Below are positions 56,854 to 64,000 of a DNA stretch of 64,000 bases, one piece after another. The DNA comes from Haematobia irritans. Its lineage: Eukaryota > Arthropoda > Insecta > Diptera > Muscidae. How positions within the stretch are numbered: position 1 is the stretch's first letter; each line of letters begins with the position of its first letter. The position numbers were made by a program, and so were the translations under genes. Under the pieces are notes generated by a model. That model made no database searches and had not been told where the DNA came from. It saw nothing but the letters and a program-made list of their open reading frames with translations. The stretch is taken from NCBI RefSeq assembly GCF_050003625.1, contig NC_134400.1, forward strand, positions 46,613,096 through 46,677,095, read 5' to 3'.

Positions 56854-58545
56854 TATAGAAGCCACATTCGTTCTTGATGGGTTTATAATTATAAACCGAT
56901 ATGTACCAATTTCTGGGTGGTGGTTAGAATGCATATATTGACATCATACTCCAAAACTCAAATCGATCGGATGATATTAGCACCTGCAAGAGGCTTTTGA
57001 AACACCGTTGCCACTCGAGCCAAAAATAATCTACCAAAATTTGAAGAAAGTTTTACCAGTTGATCAAAATTTTGTAGTTAGTTATACTAACTACAAAACT
57101 AAAAAAGTGTTTTTTTTTATTCGAAAGAAATGTTTTATATTAAGTTTATAGAACATTTTGTTAAAAATTTATTTCTATTGAATACTTTGTCAAAATTTTA
57201 TTTCTGCAGAAAAATTCTATAGAAAATTTGTGCAAAATTTTATTTCTATAAGAATTTATGCATAACTTTGTTTCTATAAGAATTTATTTCCATAAAAACA
57301 ATTTGCAAAATTTTATTTCTTTAGAAAATTGAAGTTGAAATTGAAGATCTACCATTTTGAGTAAAATTCTACCAACTGTGGCAATTGTGTTCGGAAATCA
57401 AATCGATTCGGGAATCGATTTATAATTAAAGGCCGACAAGGACCAATTTTTGCAAGGTTATTAGAGGATATGTACTAACATCTCTCACCAAATTTCAACC
57501 GGATGGAATGCATTTTGCTCTTCCCAATCCCAAGAAATTAAATATGAGTATTGATTTGAATGACCCATTTGCAATCCGACCTACATGAATATACACTGTT
57601 AGAAAAATATGTTTTTCATATGTTCCGATATAAACAAAATGTGTTTCGGGCACAATTTTAAAACACAATATATTTAAGTGCAAACGTGTAATGTTCCTAA
57701 ACTAACACAAAATGTTTGCGGCATCTATATTAATATGTTAAAATATATTATGTTTGGGGCATGAATGTTTCATAAAAATCATGTGTGAATGCAAACATAT
57801 ATAAATTTACAAATTTCGACTAAACATACATATGTTGTGATATTTTATTCCAAGCGACAGAGAGAGTATAGAGAAAGAAATAGAGATGGTAACTGGGAGA
57901 GTTGACGAAAGATATCAACATAACACAGCAAAAGAATCAAAAGATAAGGCCAAAAATTTAATATGCTTAAGTCTAAATATTATTTAATTTGAATAAAGAG
58001 AATACACATTCGGAACCAAGAGAATAGACATTTGAAAAACAAACAGCATATGTTTTCGCCTTGAGAGCAGCATTTTATGTATGTGTGAACATGTGTTTTG
58101 TTTATCATTTTGGCATTATGGGCATAATTTTTTTCTTGGTTCGTTAAAAGAAATCAGGGGTCTTCATAAAAATAACGAAAGGGCACTATACTCTTTTTAG
58201 AGTTGGGACAGTAAAATGAAATAAGGAGGAAATAGTGAAAAATTACACAGTAAAATGTATAAAAACAAAGTTTAGTTCCTCTTTATTAATAAGTAGTCCA
58301 CGAGGAGTTGACGGACACCTTCAAATATAAAAGCGGGCATTAAGTTCGAGTTTTGCAGCTAAAACAATTTAAAAAGTTTATTTTCTTTAAAATGAAGTAT
58401 TAAAGAAAAGTAAAAGGCATTTTAGAGCGATGGTGGTAAATGCTAGTAAAAAACCGTTCACGCCTAAATAAATTTATGTTTGTATTATAAAATTATTTAT
58501 GTACGTTTATCCAAATTTTAAAGTTAAATTAAAAAAAAATGTGTT

Positions 58546-58617
58546 CGGTCGGAGCAGGGATTGAACCCACGACCCTTTGCATGCAAGGCAGACATGCTAA
58601 CCACTGCTCCACGTGGC
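58546..58617 (-). other. tRNA-like module a in U1
   Basis: Minus strand reads CCACGTGGAGCAGTGGTTAG (A-box-like TGGAGCAGTGG), TGCCTTGCATGCAAAGG, and a B box GGTTCAATCCC followed by TGCTCCGACC. Closely related to the SINE head. Base pairing for a full cloverleaf is poor; likely a pol III promoter-like relic. Confidence 0.58.
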
Positions 58618-58731
58618 AAACAAATGTATGTTTCTGTTAAATAATGTTATGTTTGTATGGGCTCGTGGGCGCTGCAAACTATGCTATATAAATGTAACTT
58701 ATAACCATAATTATCTACTGGTGACTATAAC

Positions 58732-58808
58732 AGCTACGTAGCCCAGTGGATAGTGTGTTGGCTTACAAACTGTGTGGTCCTCGGTTCGATTCTCCGTGCA
58801 GGCGACAG
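58732..58808 (+). other. tRNA-like module b in U1
   Basis: A box TAGCCCAGTGG fits TRGYNNARNGG exactly and the B box is GGTTCGATTCT. TTGGCTTACAAACTG lies in the anticodon-loop position. Different from module a and divergently arranged, about 115 bp apart. Poor acceptor-stem pairing argues against a functional tRNA. Confidence 0.58.
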
Positions 58809-59262
58809 GTAAAATTTAAAAAATTTATAAAAGTGAATAATTTCTTCAACATTATTTGTATTACAGAAAAAGATGCCAAGAACTAACAAATTTCGTGGAA
58901 GTGAAAATTACGTACGAGTATGATAGGGAATGAGCACAATCGTCTTTGGGAAAAATTCTTCCAAGCATATAATATTTTTGGGCTCAAAATCTTCCAAACA
59001 TATAATATGTTCACATAAAACAAACATATTAATGTTTCGGCAGTATCCAATAATATATGTGCTTCCTGCAAAATATGTTTGGAACATATGTTAAAGAAGC
59101 GATTTTTTTGAGGGTGTACAACTACTTGTGCCAAATTTCAAGCCGATAGCTTATTTCGATCGAACGTTATTGTGATTGCAACCGAGGGACGGAAATACCA
59201 TAGCTAGATCGACTATATGGGGCCTGAGACGACTATTTCGATGCGTTACCCTCCTATGGGTA

Positions 59263-59477
59263 TACTGAAAAAAAAGAGTTTTCTTTTCTGAAGAACAAAA
59301 TGTTAAACAAACGAAGGTTTCTTTTGACTCCAGTATTTTTGCTTTTGAAACAACTAAAAAGATTAGGGACAATTTTTGCACCGTTTGCCATAAATTCGGG
59401 TTTATTTGCTCTTTAATAAAATAATTTATGACGAAGGGGAATTTCGTTCCTGAGGAAAGTTTTTTTCTTTGTGTGTA
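59263..59477. mobile_element. Small MITE-like element W
   Basis: Bounded by TACTGAAAAAAAAGAG and GTTTTTTTCTTTGTGTGTA, resembling the CAC/A-run end type. About 215 bp, non-coding. The following 280 bp (to 59756) is unassigned. Confidence 0.45.
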
Positions 59478-60224
59478 AACAACCAAGTTCCAAAGTTATC
59501 ACAAAAAACCTCAAAAATTGTCGCAAAATTTTTTAGTTTCACAATTAAATAAAAATAAATTTTATTCCAATATCATTGGTCATTTCGTTTATAACAAGCG
59601 CTGCACAGTGGTGCCAAAGTAATAGAATTATTTTGGATAATTCTACAACTTTTGAAGGGATAAATATATAAACATAATTTTATGTTTCTTTGTGTGAAAG
59701 CTAATGTGTTTTCCTCAAGTTTGTGGGTCCCTAGTTGGTCCACGGGCTGACCTATACACCCTAAAAAAAATCGCTTCTGTAACATATACTCCCAAACATA
59801 TTTTGCTTCAAGCATATAAATTTTTGGGTATTGCCCAAACATTTATATGTTTGATTTCTTCCAATATATAATATGTTTGAAAGCATATTGGTCTAAACAA
59901 TATAATATGTTTGGGTAGTCTAAGTTCCAAACATTTTGTATTTTTCCATCCAAATTCAATAATGTTGTCTTCCAAAAAACTATATGTTATTATGTGAACA
60001 TATAATATGTTTGGAGGCATTTTGGACCCAAAAATATTATCTGCAGAGAAGAATTTTCTCCCAAAGAATATTGTGCTCAAAATTTTTTTCTGCCTAATTG
60101 TATAATGCCTCACATTTTTTTCACTTCCATGAGTTTTTTTAGTTCTTAGCACCTTTTTCTGTAATACAAACATTGTAGAAGAAATTATTAAATTTTATAA
60201 TTTTTTTTCTTCAATTTTACCTTT

Positions 60225-60297
60225 TGCCGGACGGGGATTCGAACAGCGGACCACACAGTTTGTAAGCCAGCACACTAACCACTGGGCTACGTAGCTG
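60225..60297 (-). other. tRNA-like module b in U2
   Basis: Minus strand: TAGCCCAGTGGTTAGTGTGC, CTTACAAACTGTG, then TGTTCGAATCCCCGTCCGGC (near-consensus B box). Counterpart of 58732-58808. Confidence 0.58.
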
Positions 60298-60420
60298 TTA
60301 TGGTCATCAAGAGATAATTATCGTTATAAGTTATATTTATATAGCATAGCTTGCGGCGCCCACGAGCCGATGCAAACATAACATTGTTTAACAACATAAT
60401 ATTGTTAAACTACATTTGTT

Positions 60421-60493
60421 GGCAGCGTGGAGCAGTGGTTGGTCGTCCGCCTTGCGTGGCAGGGGTCCTGGGTTCGATCCCTGCTTCGACCAA
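60421..60493 (+). other. tRNA-like module a in U2
   Basis: Plus strand: GGCAGCGTGGAGCAGTGGTT and GGGTTCGATCCCTGCTTCGA with a perfect B box GGTTCGATCCC, the best-preserved pol III motif of the three U copies. Confidence 0.58.
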
Positions 60494-60827
60494 CACCACT
60501 TTTTTTTTAAATATATTTTTTAACATATATTCCGGATTCGTTCGGAAGTTCCCGAAAAGGTGTTCAGCATTACATACTATTATATTAAATTTTTACTACG
60601 AAATTGTGAAGTGTGTTTTATAAAAGACTTAAAAATGCTTGATATAAACGAGATGGACTGAGTTCAAATCAAATATTATTATTTTTTTATTGTAAAAATA
60701 AAAATTGTGTAACAAATAAAGGTTTTTGTATACAAGTTTAAAATTTTCGAAGAAATTCAAAAACTCTTACAAAAGAAGAACGTGAATTCGAGTATATAAA
60801 AATATTTTTCCATCTAAAGGCCGGTAC

Positions 60828-61248
60828 TATGTTCATTCTTGCGAAAATTTTTTACGGAAACCATTATTTCGCACATAGAAAGCGGCGTTTTTTTAGGTAG
60901 CTTGGAGCGCTATTTTACAGGGAGCGATATTGGATTAAGTTGGTGGTGTTGCTTGTTTTTACAAAATAACATTTTATTTTTCCTTGGGCAATTGATCTGC
61001 TATTCCTTTGATCCTTTGTATAGTTTCGGAACAAAAATATGGTCCGTGTTTGATTTATAAACCCGCACAAATAGTTTTTAATAAATAAATTATTTCTTAA
61101 TTCACATTGCAAATGGCGCCGTGCTATAAACGTCAGTTTTTCAACACGAAAAAACAAAGTATCACAAATGGAAAAAATTTCGCAAATTTTTCGCATTTTT
61201 TGGTTTTGTATGGAGTTTCAACGCGAAAACCGAACAGAGTACCGGCCT
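60828..61248. mobile_element. MITE P5 in U2
   Basis: A 421 bp element, ends AGGCCGGTACTATGTTC and GAACAGAGTACCGGCCT (one mismatch), TAA on both sides (60825-60827, 61249-61251). PIF/Harbinger-type signature. Confidence 0.75.
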
Positions 61249-61759
61249 TAAGGTTAACGATAACCATTCAAAAGCACATTATATTTAATGTGTGTGAACA
61301 ATTGTTTCCTAGCATGTAACACCATTAATTTAGAAATACAAATAAATATGAATTTTTATTAACGAATAATTTTGTACTTAATTTAATTCTTAAGGCCGGT
61401 ATAAATTGGTATTATCGCGTTAAAATGGCCATGTTTACCCTTTTACTTTTCTTTAATAATTTCTTTTAAAGAAAATAAACTTCTTCAATTGTTGCTTTGG
61501 ATCTTTCCCCACCCTGTTATAATACAATTTACCGGAAAAAGTTGTAATGTTATTCTGGTTTTGCCGCTAAAATGAGAAATAATTTTAGCGGCAAAACTCG
61601 AACTCAATGCCCGTTTTTATTTTCGAAAAAAATCCGTCAACTCCTCTTGGACTACTCATTAATAAAGAGGAACTAATCTTTGTTTTTATAGATCTTACTG
61701 TTTAATTTTTCACTGTTTCGCCCTGTTTTCATTTTACTTTCACAACTCTAAAAAGAGTG

Positions 61760-62373
61760 CACTAAAAAAATATTGTCGTGAGGCCAAAGAGTTCATGTCC
61801 TTAAAATAAGAATACAACTTTTGCTTAGCTTAGAAGACGCATTTCTCTAATATAAAGTTTTTTCCATGTTCAAAGGTCGATACTTTCAATGAAGTCGTGT
61901 TGTCGTTATAATTAAGTGATTTGACTTAAAAATGAGTATCATAACATGAAAGAACAAATTTTTGGACTAAGGTCAACTTGACTTTAATAATTCAGAAAAA
62001 TTCTTTAAAATTAATGAAACTGTCTTTAAATTTGTTGCATTTTTGCATCTTGACTACAAGGCAAAAATCATTAAAAAAAATAGGATATGTTTTTCAATAC
62101 ATTATTTTAAAGACATTTTTTACTTGAAATATAGCATAATTTCTACTGGAAGTCTTGTTTTTAACGGACATTTTATAGCATATGAAAAAAAGCTGAAAAA
62201 GCGAATATTGAAATGTGCTTCGTAGAGTCAAGTACACAAAACCCTATTTAAAAGAGACTTGTGTCTTAAAAGCATCCTTACTTGTATTCTCCTCTTCTTT
62301 GGTTCGGAATAAATACCAAAATTGTTAAAGTGGAGACACAATCTTTGGAACCGGACATGCTTTTTGTTCAGTG
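61760..62373. mobile_element. Element V in U2
   Basis: A 614 bp insertion interrupting sequence contiguous in U1. Ends CACTAAAAAAATATTGTCGT and GCTTTTTGTTCAGTG; flanks TG and TA, so the TA duplication is partly lost. A fragment lies at 37420-37590. Non-coding. Confidence 0.58.
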
Positions 62374-63004
62374 TATAGTGCCCTTTCGTTAGTTTTTATG
62401 AAGATCCCTTTAATTACCTTTGTTTGAATATTTTGACTTACTCGTCCTACGTTCCGATTTGTTTTGACGAAACAAAAAAATTGTGCCCGTAATGCGAAAA
62501 TGATAAACAAAACTCATGCTCCTTTTTTCAAATATATTTTATCTTGGTTCCGAATGAATTTTCTCTCCGAATACTCATTTTAATATTTTACTTAAGCATA
62601 TACAATTTTTGGCGAAGTCTTATATCACAACATATATATGTTTACTCATAATATGTAAATTTATACTTGTTTATATTCACACGTAGTATTTTTCCTATAT
62701 TTACTGAAATTTTCTTTGTGTATATATATTTGTAATTCGCTAATTGGTTACTTTCATTATTTTACTTCCAGCATACACTTTATCTATCTTTGTAAACACA
62801 TATATGTTTATGGGCTATTTCTAAATTAATATATGTTTGAATCCAAGCATATTATATTTACAAACATTTTATGTCCCAAACATAATATGTTCTAACATAT
62901 TAACATATATGTCCCAAACATATTATGCTAGTTTATGAACATTTGAGTTCCAAACATATAATGTTTATACCCAAACATATGAAAAACAGCCTTTTTCGTC
63001 CGTG

Positions 63005-64000
63005 TAGGCGTAGAAAGTTGTTTTAAATTTGGTTTGCGCTGACAAATCCACAATTATTAACCGATTTCCATGATTTTTTCTTTGCTGTATATAGCTTGTA
63101 AACCTCGCGTGATATGGGCCATACAATCTTTAGATTGATATATGTATGCAAACATTGAACTAACTTGACGAAAATTTACTGCCACTTTTAGATTTTTAAC
63201 TTTTTTAATTCATTCTTCTCATAAAAATTTTTAATTCATTATTCTCATAAATGCAAAACTAAACTAAAAATTAAGAAAAAATCATTGGCGCCAACACGCA
63301 TAGAAAAAACATGTTTGGACATGGTTGCCGCATCCATTTAATGCTTATATAGAGGATGTAATTGTCGCGAAAACCATATATTTTGTCTTTGTAAAAATAA
63401 TTTTCGAGCGGAAAAAATATATGTTGGCAATAAGCATTTAAATGGTTCTCAAATGCCGCCAACATGTTCTATTATTTAAATGATAGAATTTGAGACCATT
63501 ATAAGGTCGGGAAAATCATGTACCTGGTCATTCAAGTTGTTTCCTTTTTTGCAGAGAGAAAAGTATTTTTATAGGTTACGTATAGACATGTCTAGAACCA
63601 TAACATGGCCACAAAGACCATGTACATTATTTTCGTGACCATTTAATTTTTTAATTTTTTTTGCAGCGAAAAGAATTTTATAAAAACATTGAGCAGGTAC
63701 ACACGATTTTCAATTTGCGCGTCAGTCGTGTGTTGATTGTTTCTTGGAATGGACGGAGAATACGGAATTACTGTGTTTTGTGTTAATTTATTTACTTAGA
63801 AGTGGCACGTGGTTTTATGTGAACACAAAAAAGGAAAGTGTAATTGAAAAAAATGTACCTGTTTTTTGTTTGCATTTTGATATATGGTATAATTTGTTTT
63901 TATTTGCAGTAACATGATGTCTGCATTTGCACATTTGATGGGCACGAATAGTGTTGGGAAAGTAACGAGTATTTGATTACAAGTACTCGTTACTGACTAA
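63005..64000. other. Unassigned right edge; possible MITE and splice-like site
   Basis: 63295-63557 starts CACGCATAGAAAAAACATG and resembles the CAC/A-run elements, with inverted inner blocks (AAATGGTT/AACCATTT-type). Near 63903-63911 TTTTATTTGCAG|TAACATG looks like an acceptor followed by ATG codons, but the frame stops within 25 codons. GTAACGAGTA / TACTCGTTAC (63961-63995) is a hairpin. No gene called. Confidence 0.3.

Larger units (their letters stand above)
57594..59116 (+). mobile_element. U-family element, copy U1
   Basis: A 1523 bp element, start CACTGTTAGAAAAATATGTT, end GCGATTTTTTTGAGGGTG, TA on both sides (57592-57593, 59117-59118). Both flanks are rich in ACATATTATGTTTGG-type motifs. 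The centre holds two divergent tRNA-like modules (58546-58617 minus, 58732-58808 plus). No transposase. Confidence 0.68.
56860..59262 (+). mobile_element. Degenerate A element (A6), split by U1
   Basis: A-type units with diverged 29 bp repeats (57020-57360) and GCAATCCGACCTACATG (57571), interrupted by U1. The A sequence resumes at 59119 (CAACTACTTGTGCCAAATTT) and runs to GGGTATAC near 59262. The empty site is visible in A1 and A4. Confidence 0.6.
59757..63004 (-). mobile_element. U-family element, copy U2, expanded by P5 and V
   Basis: Inverted relative of U1: start CACCCTAAAAAAAATCGCTT, end CTTTTTCGTCCGTG, TA on both sides (59755-59756, 63005-63006). It contains the paired tRNA-like modules (60225-60297 minus, 60421-60493 plus), P5, a P-like segment at 61393-61618, and V. 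U1 and U2 face each other 640 bp apart. Confidence 0.66.

Noticed and set aside
58732..58808. Functional tRNA gene
   Set aside because: A and B boxes are good, but acceptor and anticodon stems do not pair well and the module is repeated within a transposon family.

Overview
The window is repeat-dense, AT-rich nuclear DNA from a higher fly. Calyptrate, probably muscid, affinity (a Haematobia or Stomoxys relative) is inferred from three things: two broken mariners of the irritans (Himar1-like) subfamily, DD41D (rosa-like) mariners, and a tRNA-headed SINE with a CCTAACC-type tail. There is one convincing host gene; nearly everything else is transposon sequence, much of it nested.

Host gene: a three-exon plus-strand gene (23064-23220, 31541-31849, 32288-34224) encodes an 800-residue MADF-BESS nuclear protein. 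The splice joins keep frame and rebuild one MADF domain across an 8.3 kb first intron. An acidic stretch, basic NLS-like clusters, a BESS motif near residues 373-412 and a long Ser/Thr/Asn-rich tail follow. A 3 x 225 bp tandem repeat lies about 0.4 kb upstream of the start codon, and intron 1 is full of MITEs, hAT-like, piggyBac-like and SINE sequence.

Left flank (1-23 kb): two DD41D mariners, a Himar1-like relic, a helentron-like 'A' element, several 'D' elements (CCCAATAAACAC ends), a four-deep nest (E > F > M > G) at 9.1-12 kb, a MITE carrying a MADF-like remnant, a third DD41D mariner, and an E-in-D-in-E nest at 18-21 kb.

Right flank (34-64 kb): a complete SINE, a Himar1-like element inside a palindromic element, U/A/Y/I nests, a (TA)n microsatellite split by a fourth DD41D mariner, a 6.5 kb G element expanded by A, H and B insertions, a second expanded G, and two oppositely oriented U elements that each carry a divergent pair of tRNA-like modules.

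Main patterns: (1) four similar DD41D copies lack the DNA-binding region, with three different junctions but one constant length; (2) A and B element families share a 153 bp internal repeat period and helentron-like architecture; (3) many families (G, J, X, Y, U) share CAC-type ends with A-runs and TA duplications; (4) AGG...CCT-ended MITEs (K, P, Q) have 3 bp TTA/TAA duplications as in PIF/Harbinger; (5) U elements carry paired divergent tRNA-like modules. Family letters are my own labels. All boundaries were read by eye.
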